A stretch of 64,000 nucleotides of DNA from CBDBZX01 sp965213645 (GTDB lineage Bacteria; Deinococcota; Deinococci; Deinococcales; Trueperaceae): assembly GCA_965213645.1 (NCBI GenBank), contig CBDBZX010000002.1:62001-126000 (forward strand). The letters are read 5' to 3'. This document shows, piece after piece, positions 26,492 through 36,109 of the stretch. The translations under genes were made by a program, and so were the position numbers. Numbering within the stretch: the stretch's first letter is position 1; the number at the start of each line of letters is the position of its first letter. Below the pieces are notes generated by a model. That model was not told where the DNA came from. It saw nothing but the letters and a program-made list of their open reading frames with translations, and made no database searches.

Positions 26492-28127
26492 GATTCGCAA
26501 ACTCCCCGCCGAACTCATCCGCGAAATCGCGGCGGGAGAGGTCATCAGCGCTCCGGTGGATATACTTAAAGAGCTGCTGGAAAATGCGCTGGACGCGGGG
26601 GCGACACGGCTCGAGGTCACTTTGGACAGTGGCGGCATAGAACGCATCAAAGTACGCGATAACGGCGCAGGGATTCCAGAAAAAGAACTTTCCCTAGCAG
26701 TAGAGGCGCACAGCACGTCGAAGCTGGGGTCCCTCCAGAGTATCTCCGGGGGCATCTCCACACTAGGTTTTCGTGGCGAAGGACTCTACGCGGTGAGAAA
26801 CGCTGCAAGGCTCAAACTCACCAGTCGTCCGACAGAGCAACTCGGCGGCGCAACGCTCACCGCCGAGGGCGACGCGGTGAGCCAACACGCGCATCCTGCG
26901 CCGAGTGGTACATCCGCAGAGGTAACAAGCCTCTTCGCGCACCTACCCGCCCGCCGCCGCGCTTTAGAGCCCCCCGCATCCGAAGGCAAAAAAGCCGCCA
27001 CGCTCCTCAGCCGCTACCTCTTGCATCACCCGAACCTCACGCTCAAACTCTTCACAGACGACGAAGAGCGTTGGACGTACGCGGGTGGAAGTTTCACTGA
27101 GGCGGCCAAGTTCTTGTGGGGTCCGGTGACGGCGAATCGGCTTTTGACGCTCGAGGCAGAACGTACCTCTTACACTCTGCGCGGTCTCCTCTCTCGCCCC
27201 GAACTCACCCGCCCGAGGCGAGACAGGCTTCTCTTAGCCGTGAACGGGCGTCCCGTCGAGTGGACCGACGACCTCCTCAAAGCGCTTATGAGCGCCTACC
27301 GCGAACTTCTGCCGAGCGGCCACTATCCAGTAGGCATTCTCAATCTGACCCTTCCCGCCGAAGAGGTTTTAGTCAACACGTCACCGGACAAGAGCCGCGT
27401 GCGCTTTTTGCAACGTGAGAAGGTGGCGGAATTTGTACAAGAAGCGGTAGAGGGGGCGCTCAGCGACCATCCTCTCGCGCCCGCCTTACCTGATTTGAAT
27501 CCGGTACAAGGCGTCAGCGCCGCGCCGCGTCACGCTTTTCCAGAGTTGCGTTACGTCGGCACATATTTAGAACTTTACCTCTTAGCGGAGGCGGCGGGGC
27601 AGCTTTGGGTCATTGACCAGCACGCGGCGCACGAGCGGATTTTATTTGAGGAACTCAGCACGCGCTACCGCGTGGAGCCGCCCATCGAACTCACCTCGCC
27701 TGAGCTTCTACCTCTTACGCCCGAAGATGAAGCGCGGTATTTGGAGCGGCGAGATGAATTAGCGGAGTTGGGGCTCGTTCTGGAGCCTTTTGGCAGCGGC
27801 AGATGGCGACTGCGTACGGTCCCCGCGTTTTTGATCGGTCAGCCTGAACTTTACGGAAGCGTCGTGGTGGACGCTTTAGGAAGAGGGAGCGCGGGTGAAG
27901 CGTGGCGCAACGTGCTGGGGCGCTTAGCGTGTCTGCCCGCGATGAAGGCGGGGCATAGGCTCAGGGATGCAGAGGCGCAGAAGTTACTGGAGGCGTTAAA
28001 GAGGTGTGAGACCCCTTGGGCGTGTCCTCATGGCAGACCTACTGCCCTCGTTTTGAGTGAACTGGAGTTAGCGCGACGTTTCGGACGGCGCGGCGTGCGG
28101 GCCATAGAGAAAGTCGGTGTGACGTAA
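26484..28127 (+). CDS. mutL: DNA mismatch repair protein MutL (endonuclease type)
   Basis: GHKL ATPase that couples MutS to strand incision. N-terminal motifs: ELLENALDAGAT (residues about 30-42), RDNGAGIP, and LGFRGEGLYAV. The C-terminal domain carries the metal-binding DQHAAHERILFEE, which fits DQHA-X2-E-X4-E, together with LPAMKAGH and CPHGRP, so this MutL should itself nick DNA, as in bacteria without MutH; no mutH is seen. The start is ATG 26484-26486, just after a TTG; it overlaps mutS by eight bases. Length 547 is normal. A proline-poor linker of only about 30 residues joins the domains. Confidence 0.96.
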   Translation: MNEIRKLPAELIREIAAGEVISAPVDILKELLENALDAGATRLEVTLDSGGIERIKVRDNGAGIPEKELSLAVEAHSTSKLGSLQSISGGISTLGFRGEGLYAVRNAARLKLTSRPTEQLGGATLTAEGDAVSQHAHPAPSGTSAEVTSLFAHLPARRRALEPPASEGKKAATLLSRYLLHHPNLTLKLFTDDEERWTYAGGSFTEAAKFLWGPVTANRLLTLEAERTSYTLRGLLSRPELTRPRRDRLLLAVNGRPVEWTDDLLKALMSAYRELLPSGHYPVGILNLTLPAEEVLVNTSPDKSRVRFLQREKVAEFVQEAVEGALSDHPLAPALPDLNPVQGVSAAPRHAFPELRYVGTYLELYLLAEAAGQLWVIDQHAAHERILFEELSTRYRVEPPIELTSPELLPLTPEDEARYLERRDELAELGLVLEPFGSGRWRLRTVPAFLIGQPELYGSVVVDALGRGSAGEAWRNVLGRLACLPAMKAGHRLRDAEAQKLLEALKRCETPWACPHGRPTALVLSELELARRFGRRGVRAIEKVGVT

Positions 28128-28275
28128 AGCAGTTTAGTAGACCCTGCTGTAAAAGACACAGAAGGAGGCAAATGCAGGGGTAAGTTTCAAACTCACCCCA
28201 CCCATTTCGTTTATGTCATGCACTCTCTCATTAAAGAAGGCGACCACAAGAAATTCTAAAGAGGTTGAGTTTGTA

Positions 28276-28893
28276 TTACTCTTGCTCGGCTGCGTTTGTC
28301 TCAACAGGGTTGGGCACGGATTCCAAGAATGCCTTACGCGCAGCGGCTGCCACACGCCGCGTGGTGAGCACATCCGACGTACAACCGATTGCGCCGCCCA
28401 CTAAAGGGATTCTGCGCAACACCACCTGAGACGCGCCCTTCAAGGCTTGCTCAGTGATGACACGAACGCCCCGCTCAGCCACCTTCGTGGCGACGCGCTT
28501 GGCAACCCCTTCAAGCTCGTCACGCTCCCGCGTTGCCTTGCTGTCCCCTAAAAGACAGCGAATGCTCATCTCACGCACGGTAGAACTGCGAGCGTCAAAA
28601 CCACCTAGCGTAGCGAGCGCAGCGCACATATGAAGCTGTAAAAAGGCGATGCTGACGATATTGGCAGGTAGCGTGACGGGCGCAGCCACCAGACCAGGAA
28701 CGCCGCAGACGAAGCCTGCGCTGCCGCAGAGCGAGAGGTAAAATTCGACGATACGTTCGGCAACTTTGGCACTGTCTTTCGCTTCATCATCGAACCGCGC
28801 CGCCACCGCGACGGGCGTACCTAAAAAGGGCCATTCACGGACAACTTGGCTGTAGAGCGGCTTGAGGAGCGCCGCATTGAGTGTGTTTCCCAT
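28276..28893 (-). CDS. EcsC family protein
   Basis: Protein of the EcsC family, whose biochemical role is unsettled. The glycine-rich CGSAGFVCGVPGLVAAPVTLPANIVSIAFLQLHM segment, interrupted here only for reference, matches the family core (about residues 56-90), followed by charged helices and a second hydrophobic, glycine-rich piece (VVLRRIPLVGGAIG). It is probably membrane associated. TAAACT lies five bases upstream of the ATG, a leaderless-type promoter. It converges on mutL with about 150 bases between, and has no functional partner nearby. Confidence 0.75.
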   Translation of the reverse strand: MGNTLNAALLKPLYSQVVREWPFLGTPVAVAARFDDEAKDSAKVAERIVEFYLSLCGSAGFVCGVPGLVAAPVTLPANIVSIAFLQLHMCAALATLGGFDARSSTVREMSIRCLLGDSKATRERDELEGVAKRVATKVAERGVRVITEQALKGASQVVLRRIPLVGGAIGCTSDVLTTRRVAAAARKAFLESVPNPVETNAAEQE

Positions 28894-28937
28894 AGGTTAG
28901 TTTACCACGTTAGACGCGCTGCAATCCTGTCACCGAA

Positions 28938-29756
28938 TCAATTCTCAGGGACAAAGCGTACCTCGAACACTTTGGGCCAGAGTTTACCCGTAACGAAAAA
29001 GGTCTCCTCTTCGGCGTCGTAGGCGATACCGTTAAGCACGCCGCCCGCCTCGAGTCCCGCCCTTTCCTCCGCGCTCAAAAGCCCCGAAGCGTCAATCCGC
29101 GCCGTGACCTGACCGCTCGCTTTGTCGATTTGGACGATAGAGTCCGTCTGCCACACGTTCGCGTAGAGAGAGTCGCCGACGCACTCGAGTTCGTTCAATA
29201 ACACAACAGGCGCACCTCTTAGGCGCACCCTGACCTCTTCCAACAGCTCAAACGTCTCCGGGTCACGCTTGTCTATCGTCGCGCTGCCGTCGCTCATGTA
29301 GAGGCTTTCACCGTCATAGCAGAGCCCCCAGCCTTCGCCCGTATAGTTAAACGTTCCTGTTTGCTCAAAATCTAAGTTGTACACGAACGCCTCACCTGCT
29401 TCCCAAGTGAGTTGGATAAGCCTGTCGTCTACGAGTGCCAAACCTTCGGCAAAGTAAGGCTGAGGAATGTTGATTTGCTCTAAAACTTCACCTGTTTCGA
29501 CCATCACCTTGCGCAAGGAGGAGCGTCCGCGCAGACCTGTACTTTCGTAAAAGAGGTCGTCGTGGAGCAAAAGACCCTGCGTGAAGGCGTTCGAATCGTG
29601 AGGGTAAGAATTGAGGACTTGGGGCTCGAGTTCCACAAACTCCGTAGCGGGCGGGTTCTGCACATTCTCTTCGGGCGCTGTAGACTCCTGCTGCGCGTTG
29701 CACGACGCGCCCATCAGGACGAAGCTCAGTAAGAATAAGCTGAGGTATCTTTTCAT
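28938..29756 (-). CDS. Glutaminyl-peptide cyclotransferase (lipoprotein)
   Basis: Plant/bacterial-type glutaminyl cyclase (PF05096), a five-bladed beta-propeller that forms N-terminal pyroglutamate. A lipoprotein signal (VLMGASC, Cys 19) places it outside the cytoplasmic membrane. Family motifs: YPHDSNAFTQGLLLHDD near residue 53, YFAEGLAL, LTWEAGEAFVY, GEGWGLCYDG, and NELECVGDSLYANVW, ending LNGIAYD and FFVTGKLWPKVFEV. Length 272 is normal. A perfect TATAAT lies six bases before the ATG, strongly suggesting a leaderless transcript. Confidence 0.92.
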   Translation of the reverse strand: MKRYLSLFLLSFVLMGASCNAQQESTAPEENVQNPPATEFVELEPQVLNSYPHDSNAFTQGLLLHDDLFYESTGLRGRSSLRKVMVETGEVLEQINIPQPYFAEGLALVDDRLIQLTWEAGEAFVYNLDFEQTGTFNYTGEGWGLCYDGESLYMSDGSATIDKRDPETFELLEEVRVRLRGAPVVLLNELECVGDSLYANVWQTDSIVQIDKASGQVTARIDASGLLSAEERAGLEAGGVLNGIAYDAEEETFFVTGKLWPKVFEVRFVPEN

Positions 29757-29804
29757 GGCTCGATTATAGCGCTTCTGATTTGCGTTTGATTTGTTCGACT
29801 TTGG

Positions 29805-30425
29805 TTAAACCTTGAGATGTTCTTTAACCGTCTGCCAAGTGACTTCAGCTAAGACCTCTTCGGCCTGCTCCGCATCTAGCACAACCCAGCTTTCGTCAGC
29901 TTTGGCTTGCTCGAGAAAGCCCCTGCGCACCTCTTGGTGAAAGCTGAGGTCGGCTTGCTCGAGCCTGTCCTTCTGCCCGCGCTTAGCGACGCGCTCCAAA
30001 CCTCTTTCCGGCTCCATATCGAGAAGGAGGGTGAGGTCAGGGTAGATGCCGCTCGTGACTCTTTCGGTCAACTCCCGGATGAACGAAAGCTCGAGCCCCC
30101 GCCCATACCCCTGATACGCCACCGACGCCCCCGCGAAGCGGTCACTGACAACGAGCTTGCCTGCGTCTAAAGCTGGTCTGATGACCTCTTCCACATGCTG
30201 CGCCCGACTTGCGGAGTAGAGTAAAAACTCGCTCAGCGGGTCGATCCTAAGCTCAGGGTCGAGAATAACCTCTCGTATAGCATCGCTTGCAGGCGTTCCC
30301 CCAGGTTCTTTGGTCATGATGAAATCCTGCCCGGTCTTCTCTAACCTCTTAGATAGCCGCCGAATCTGCGTAGACTTACCGCTTCCCTCTGGTCCTTCGA
30401 AGGTGATGAAGAAACCCTTAGCCAT
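29805..30425 (-). CDS. tmk: Thymidylate kinase
   Basis: Phosphorylates dTMP to dTDP with ATP, an essential step for DNA synthesis. The P-loop is EGPEGSGKST (residues 10-19), followed by the DR(F/Y) motif in VVSDRFAGASVAYQGYGRG (about 92-110) and the LID region KRGQKDRLEQ (about 148-157). Length 206 is normal. It lies 47 bases downstream of the Nif3-like gene on the same strand and is probably cotranscribed with it. ATG at 30423-30425. Confidence 0.96.
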   Translation of the reverse strand: MAKGFFITFEGPEGSGKSTQIRRLSKRLEKTGQDFIMTKEPGGTPASDAIREVILDPELRIDPLSEFLLYSASRAQHVEEVIRPALDAGKLVVSDRFAGASVAYQGYGRGLELSFIRELTERVTSGIYPDLTLLLDMEPERGLERVAKRGQKDRLEQADLSFHQEVRRGFLEQAKADESWVVLDAEQAEEVLAEVTWQTVKEHLKV

Positions 30426-30472
30426 CCGTTTTTAAGAGGTCTTCTATCTTCCCTCTTCTAGCTTCAATCATC

Positions 30473-31225
30473 TTATAGACCTGTCGGCAGCAAGATAAAT
30501 TCAGTGGCTAAGCCAAACTCCTGCTCCAACTTGTCCGCCAACAAGCTCACCCCAACGGTCTCGGTCATATAGTGCCCTGCAAAAAGCGCATTGATTCCCT
30601 GCTCGAAAGAATCATAGAAAACTTCGTGCTTGGGTTCTCCGGTTAGAAAGGCATCTAAACCTTCAGCGGCGGCGGTGTTCACATCTCTCGCCGCCCCACC
30701 CGTAACAATGCCCAAGGTTTTCATCTCAATCTCGCCGCCCGCATGAACCAAAACAGATTCACCGAGTTCTTGCTCTAAGGTATCGGCTAGCTCGCGCAAG
30801 GTCGTCCCGTTCGGAAAGGTTCCCTTGACACCAATGTGCTTGCCCTGCCACTTGCCAAAAGGCTCCAAGTCCGCCATCCCCAAAATCCGCGCCAAGCCCC
30901 AGTTGTTCCCGACCTCTTGGTGTGCGTCTAAAGGAATGTGCGAAGCGTATAGGCTGATGTCTTTTTCCAAGAGATAGCGAACGCGCCGCGCGTGCATTCC
31001 CGTAATCGGTATGGGCTTCCCCCAAAAGAGCCCATGATGCACGATGAGCATGTCCGCGCCCACGTCCGCCGCTTGCTCAAAGGTGCGTATGGAGCTGTCC
31101 ACCGCCACCGCAACTTTCGTAACCTCTTCAGCCCCCTCGACCTGCAAACCGTTCATGGAGGGGTCTTTGTATTCGTCTATCTCTAAGTAGGTGTTGAGCC
31201 AGTTGACTAAGTCGGTGCGTTTCAT
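30473..31225 (-). CDS. Nif3-like dinuclear metal centre protein
   Basis: Member of the Nif3/YbgI (DUF34) family, hexameric ring proteins with a two-metal site; sometimes annotated GTP cyclohydrolase I type 2, but the cellular role is not settled. Metal ligands are visible: the paired His in LIVHHGLFW (about 64-65), Asp in SHIPLDAH (about 100), and the C-terminal His/Glu in AGHYMTETVGV. Length 250 is normal for the short form. TAGGCT sits six bases before the ATG, suggesting a leaderless mRNA. It leads a two-gene unit with tmk. Confidence 0.92.
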   Translation of the reverse strand: MKRTDLVNWLNTYLEIDEYKDPSMNGLQVEGAEEVTKVAVAVDSSIRTFEQAADVGADMLIVHHGLFWGKPIPITGMHARRVRYLLEKDISLYASHIPLDAHQEVGNNWGLARILGMADLEPFGKWQGKHIGVKGTFPNGTTLRELADTLEQELGESVLVHAGGEIEMKTLGIVTGGAARDVNTAAAEGLDAFLTGEPKHEVFYDSFEQGINALFAGHYMTETVGVSLLADKLEQEFGLATEFILLPTGL

Positions 31226-31242
31226 AGCTCGAGCCTATCAGA

Positions 31243-31348
31243 AAGCAGCAATGAGGAACGAGCAGGAAAGAAGCAATGAGTTCCGAGCAATGAGCAACGA
31301 GTAGAGGCTTCGGTTTTCACTCATTGCTCGTTGCTTTCAACTCATTGC
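31243..31348. repeat. Family 2 palindromic repeat
   Basis: GAGCAATGAGCAACGAG, a spacer, then CTCATTGCTCGTTGCTTTCA give a near-perfect inverted repeat. It is the cleanest of the three family 2 copies (others at 4666 and 20165). It lies between the Nif3-like start and the rRNA promoters. Confidence 0.8.
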
Positions 31349-31418
31349 TATCTTCTTCAACAAACCAGCCAATTCAAGTCGAATTAGCGCTTCATCCCAA
31401 CTCCTCGTCCGTAGGGGG

Positions 31419-31448
31419 TTGACACGCCCCGCCCTATAGTTATATATT
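31419..31448 (+). promoter_or_regulatory. rRNA promoter P1
   Basis: TTGACA at 31419-31424 and TATATT at 31443-31448 (18-base spacer; TATATA at 31441 is an alternative with 16). It is preceded by GGGGG exactly as in P2. Confidence 0.75.
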
Positions 31449-31491
31449 TGTTCTTGCGCTTGCGAGAGGCTAAACCCTCAGCGACCAAGCC

Positions 31492-31535
31492 GAGAACATT
31501 GAAAATCCAGTTTGCAAGGAACCTGTTGATTCCAT
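31492..31535 (+). repeat. rRNA leader element, copy 1
   Basis: 44 bases identical to 31671-31714, starting GAGAACATTG. The inner part AATCCAGTTTGCAAG is the reverse complement of the sequence just after the 16S gene (33375-33389), so this is the 5' arm of a processing stem. Confidence 0.9.
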
Positions 31536-31617
31536 TTGAAGGCGTGATTGGAGCCCTATAATCCAATCGTTTTGGAACCTTGTGAAAGTCACTCTTTGGA
31601 GCGATGATCACAGGGGG

Positions 31618-31647
31618 TTGACAAGGTAACTCGCTATGGGTCATAAT
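31618..31647 (+). promoter_or_regulatory. rRNA promoter P2
   Basis: TTGACA at 31618-31623 and CATAAT at 31642-31647 with an 18-base spacer. GGGGG precedes it, as at P1. It lies 24 bases before leader copy 2. Confidence 0.8.
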
Positions 31648-31670
31648 AAGTATTCGCGCTACTAAGTGCG

Positions 31671-31714
31671 GAGAACATTGAAAATCCAGTTTGCAAGGAA
31701 CCTGTTGATTCCAT
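31671..31714 (+). repeat. rRNA leader element, copy 2
   Basis: Second identical 44-base copy. The segment 31683-31697 pairs perfectly over 15 bp with 33375-33389, and CATTGAA beside it pairs with TTCAATG further out, leaving a 2-base bulge. This is the likely RNase III stem of pre-16S rRNA. Confidence 0.9.
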
Positions 31715-31826
31715 AATTAACAAAAAAGGTTTGCTAAAGCCATAATTTTAGCTTTGAGTCCATGACTCATCTCTAAACATCAGTTAAGTATCACCGTCTT
31801 AGGACGGATGATACCCCACTGATTCT

Positions 31827-33338
<1,512 letters not shown>

Positions 33339-33374
33339 AGGAGTCCGGGGTTTAGATACCCCACTACAGAAGTA

Positions 33375-33398
33375 CTTGCAAACTGGATTAATTCAATG
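33375..33398 (+). other. 3' arm of pre-16S processing stem
   Basis: CTTGCAAACTGGATT (33375-33389) is an exact reverse complement of both leader elements; TTCAATG after a 2-base bulge extends the pairing. Confidence 0.85.
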
Positions 33399-33403
33399 TC
33401 TTG

Positions 33404-33430
33404 AAAAGGCACCCTTAGGGGTGCTTTTTT
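33404..33430 (+). terminator. Intrinsic terminator of 16S operon
   Basis: GCACCC, loop TTAG, GGGTGC then six T; the flanking AAAA and TTTT extend the stem. It proves the transcript is 16S only. Confidence 0.9.
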
Positions 33431-33439
33431 CATGCCTTC

Positions 33440-34400
33440 TTTTTTTTTGTGTGGCGTTACCTGAACATTGAACTCATTGAACCTATTGTGCGAGGCGATG
33501 TCTGAGGTTAATCATAGCGAAGGCGATGAAGTGCGCCCCTAAGCAGAAGACATCCTTGCGCTCAAAGCGGATCAGTAGCGTCTTGAACTTGTCAATCCAG
33601 GCAAAAGAACGCTCAGCCACGAAGCGGTGCTTGTAGACCTGCTTGTTGAAGAGACGCTTGCGCCCCCGCTTAGGTTTCTTACGGTTACGCTTGTTCTCAG
33701 CGATGTTGGGAACAAGCCCGTGATTGAAGCAGACTTTGCGTGCTGCTCTGGTATCAAAGGCGCTGTCAGCATTGAAGAATGCGTTTTGGAGGTTGAGCCC
33801 TAAATGCTTGAGACTGCTAAAGACGGCTTGCAAACTGGGCTTGAGATTGTAAGCGTCGTTGTGGTTGCCTGCTAGAAATTGACTCAAGCCGATGATGTAC
33901 CCCTTGGCATCACTGAGCGGCAAGATATTCGAGGTTTTAGCTTTTTTGCGTCTTTGGTAGGCGACGCTCTCGCCCCCTTTCTTCGCCTGAGCGTGTGACC
34001 CGTCCAAGTTGATTTCAGATAAATCTAACTCGTTCTCAATGGCTAGAATACTGCTCTCGAACACCTGCTTTAAGCTCCCATCGCGGCTCCACTTGCGAAA
34101 GTGATAATACACCGCGCTGTAACTCAGCTCTTTTTTTCTGCGTCGTTGGGGTCGAGGTCAATCGGCAGACACGCCCACTGACACCCCGTATGCAACTTGT
34201 AAAGGATGTGATTGAACACCTTGAATAAAGGTATCCGACATTCGTAGCCGCGCTTTGCGGTGCTTAGATAGGGATAAACGTGCTTCTTAAACTCAGCTTC
34301 TGTTAGACTCGTCCTGATAGTGCTCATAGTTGACCTCTTTTCACCAACTATCGTGCACTATCTTCTCTGTAAATGCAAAAGTTTCAGTTAGTTCATTACC
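33440..34400 (-). mobile_element. IS5-family insertion sequence
   Basis: About 0.95 kb carrying one transposase in two frames. Ends are approximate: both flanks contain a related GAACTCATTGAAC / GAACTAACTGAAAC motif in inverted orientation, which may be the terminal repeats, but I cannot define them exactly or show a target duplication. It lies between the 16S terminator and a family 1 repeat. Confidence 0.75.
33483..34327 (-). CDS. IS5-family transposase made by -1 frameshift
   Basis: DDE transposase. The first frame (34327 to 34124, MSTIRTSLTEAEF) holds the N-terminal DUF4096-like domain with GCQWACLP. The zero frame ends at TGA 34124-34126 just after the slippery heptamer A AAA AAG (34136-34130). 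A -1 slip there continues as ELSYSAVYYHFRKWS into the second frame, giving about 281 residues, the normal length. Catalytic residues are Asp in NLDGSHAQAKKGG, Asp in FNADSAFDTRAAR and Glu in FVAERSFAW. Programmed frameshifting of this kind is known in the IS427 group of IS5. No other damage is seen, so the element may be active. Confidence 0.9.
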
Positions 34401-34401
34401 A

Positions 34402-34596
34402 ATTACACTGTCAGGCAGATTTTGCGACACTGTTGTCACCCCGAGCGGAGTGCAACGTAGTCGAGGGGTCTCGTTTGGCTACTGCCAAAACTTCGTAACT
34501 TGCGCTCTCTGTTAGAGGAGAAGGCGAATGCAGAGATTCTTCGACTCCACTTCGTTGCGCAAGGCTCCGCCCGACTTCATGAACAGAATGACATGG
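34402..34596. repeat. Family 1 repeat, older relative
   Basis: Begins ATTACACTGTCAGGCAG and ends AGAATGACATGG; it has the inner words GTTGTCACCCCGAG, GTCGAGGGGTCTCG and GCAGAGATTCTTCGACTCC. It is closest to the copy at 56316-56533 and more distant from the 176-bp MITEs. It abuts the insertion sequence. Confidence 0.75.
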
Positions 34597-34751
34597 CTTA
34601 TTTTTTATTTGACGCTGTACCAACTACACGTGCAAAAACTCGCACCTCTCGCCAAACGGTAATTTTTTATTTCCTTCTTTCACCCCATAAGCCACGATAA
34701 AAGTATGACCGTCTGTGTCGTATTTTTTAGGAAAAAGTGAGAGGTGAAAAG

Positions 34752-35153
34752 ATGAAACGTTTACTATTACTGTTGTCTATGTGTTTTTTATTCACTGCGT
34801 GTGGTGGGGGGGTGGAGATCGACCCGGAATCTGCTACGGGTATGAATCTGACGATGTTTGAGGACCGAATTAAGCCCGATTACACCATCCGTGAGGTTTA
34901 CCAGATGCCTTTGGGAGAAGACTATGGAGAACGACCTCTGGAATTTAAGGCGGACGGCGTTCTCATTGGAGCATTAAGTGACGGTCCACGTGCTGAAGGT
35001 AAGCCCGTAGTAATGTACAGAGGACCGAATAACGGTCGTATTGCTTGGTTGACAACAAGTCCTGCTGCCGCAGGGCGACCTAAAGATTCGGTTACATATG
35101 GACAGTTCAAAACCGCCAAAGCGTTCTACCGCTTCTTAGAAGACCAGCGCTAA
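34752..35153 (+). CDS. Small lipoprotein, unknown function
   Basis: 133-residue exported protein without a family I can name. The signal peptide ends in LFTACGGG, a lipobox (Cys about residue 17). The mature part is mixed alpha/beta with MYRGPNNGRIAWLTTSP and VTYGQFKTAKAFYRFLEDQ. I use ATG 34752 because GAGAGGTGAAAAG gives it an RBS; a GTG five codons upstream overlaps that RBS. A strong hairpin terminator follows 30 bases after the stop, so it is a single-gene unit. Confidence 0.72.
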   Translation: MKRLLLLLSMCFLFTACGGGVEIDPESATGMNLTMFEDRIKPDYTIREVYQMPLGEDYGERPLEFKADGVLIGALSDGPRAEGKPVVMYRGPNNGRIAWLTTSPAAAGRPKDSVTYGQFKTAKAFYRFLEDQR

Positions 35154-35180
35154 AAGCGTAGTACCGAGCTGTAACCTTTC

Positions 35181-35208
35181 GCTTCCGTCAACCCCAGTTG
35201 ACGGAAGC
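35181..35208 (+). terminator. Intrinsic terminator
   Basis: GCTTCCGTCAAC and GTTGACGGAAGC form a perfect 12-bp stem with a CCCA loop; only a short T-containing tail follows. Confidence 0.75.
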
Positions 35209-35234
35209 CGTTTGCATTGTCTATGAAGCGCCGT

Positions 35235-35344
35235 TCACTTCCCCTTCGTAGGCTGCTGCGCAATCAGCGCCATCGCCTCGAGCATCGCCCCCGCCCCCGC
35301 ATGAGCGCAGACTTCGCCTCTAACTCGCGCTCGTTAGGGTACAT
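35235..35344 (-). pseudogene. Possible gene remnant
   Basis: On the minus strand MYPNERELEAKSALM reads in one frame and MLEAMALIAQQPTKGK, ending at a stop, in another, with the switch inside the G-rich run GCGGGGGCGGGGGCG. Both pieces look protein-like. This may be the frameshifted tail of a lost gene; the parent family is not recognised. Confidence 0.25.
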
Positions 35345-35415
35345 GGCTACGTTTCTGAGGCTGGTAAATTATAGAAAAATCCAAACAACAGGTAGAAAAG
35401 TGCTAAACTGCGTTT

Positions 35416-35658
35416 ATGAAACAGATCAATATAAAGAACGACGCGGCGGCGGAGCTGCTGGAGCGGGCGGTGAAGGTGACGAAGCAGGGCAAGACGGAGA
35501 CCGTCACGCGGGCGTTGGCGCTCTATCTGAAGAGCTTAGAAGCGGACAAACGCGCCGACGACGCTATACGCTTTGCTGAGCAGCTTCACACGTTGATTGA
35601 ACCTGAGGCGCTAGGACGAGCGCCGAGCAAGGCTGAGCAAGAGGATATGCTCTTTTAA
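35416..35658 (+). CDS. vapB: VapB-type antitoxin
   Basis: Small antitoxin of 80 residues. The N-terminus MKQINIKNDAAAELLERA followed by TKQGKTETVTRALALYL is the ribbon-helix-helix-like DNA-binding pattern of VapB proteins paired with PIN toxins; the acidic C-terminus (SKAEQEDMLF) is the part that usually blocks the toxin. The stop is 12 bases before the toxin start, so they form one operon. Autoregulation is expected for the family. Confidence 0.87.
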   Translation: MKQINIKNDAAAELLERAVKVTKQGKTETVTRALALYLKSLEADKRADDAIRFAEQLHTLIEPEALGRAPSKAEQEDMLF

Positions 35659-35670
35659 GCGGCTTCTCTG

Positions 35671-36075
35671 ATGGTCGTTGATACAAGCGTCCTGCTCCAC
35701 ATCGCGTTTAGAGAGGTGGGCTGGCAGGAGAGCATACGCTTTTTAAGCAGGCAGCCGCGCCTTGTGCTCTCGGCGGTGTCTTTAGTGGAAGCCCACGCGG
35801 TGATTAGAGGTCGCGGACGTAGCGACCCTGAAGAAGTTGTAGACGCACTTCTCGCTACGTTAGAGGTTGACGTTGTGTCTTTTGACGTTGCGCAGGCTCG
35901 AGCCGCGCGGCGGGCTTACTCTCGCTACGGCAAAGGGCAAGGTCATCCCGCACAGCTCAACTTTGGTGATGTCGCTGTCTACGCACTCGCCGCTCATTTG
36001 GGCGAAGTGCTTGCCTTCGTGGGTGAAGATTTCTCCCGAACGGACTTGATCTGCATCGCCCTGCCGCTCCTCTGA
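35671..36075 (+). CDS. vapC: VapC-type PIN ribonuclease toxin
   Basis: PIN-domain endoribonuclease toxin. The four acidic positions are visible: Asp in MVVDTSVLL (residue 4), Glu in SLVEAHAV (about 41), Asp in NFGDVAVYALA (about 102) and Asp in VGEDFSRTD (about 120). Length 134 is normal. It follows vapB at once. All catalytic residues appear intact. The RNA target is unknown. Confidence 0.9.
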   Translation: MVVDTSVLLHIAFREVGWQESIRFLSRQPRLVLSAVSLVEAHAVIRGRGRSDPEEVVDALLATLEVDVVSFDVAQARAARRAYSRYGKGQGHPAQLNFGDVAVYALAAHLGEVLAFVGEDFSRTDLICIALPLL

Positions 36076-36109
36076 CGTTCGCTTCATGTCCGAACTTCTC
36101 ATACTGGAA

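Noticed and set aside
31384..31644. Minus-strand ORF across the rRNA promoters
   Set aside because: It overlaps both promoters and one of the duplicated leader elements and has no motif.
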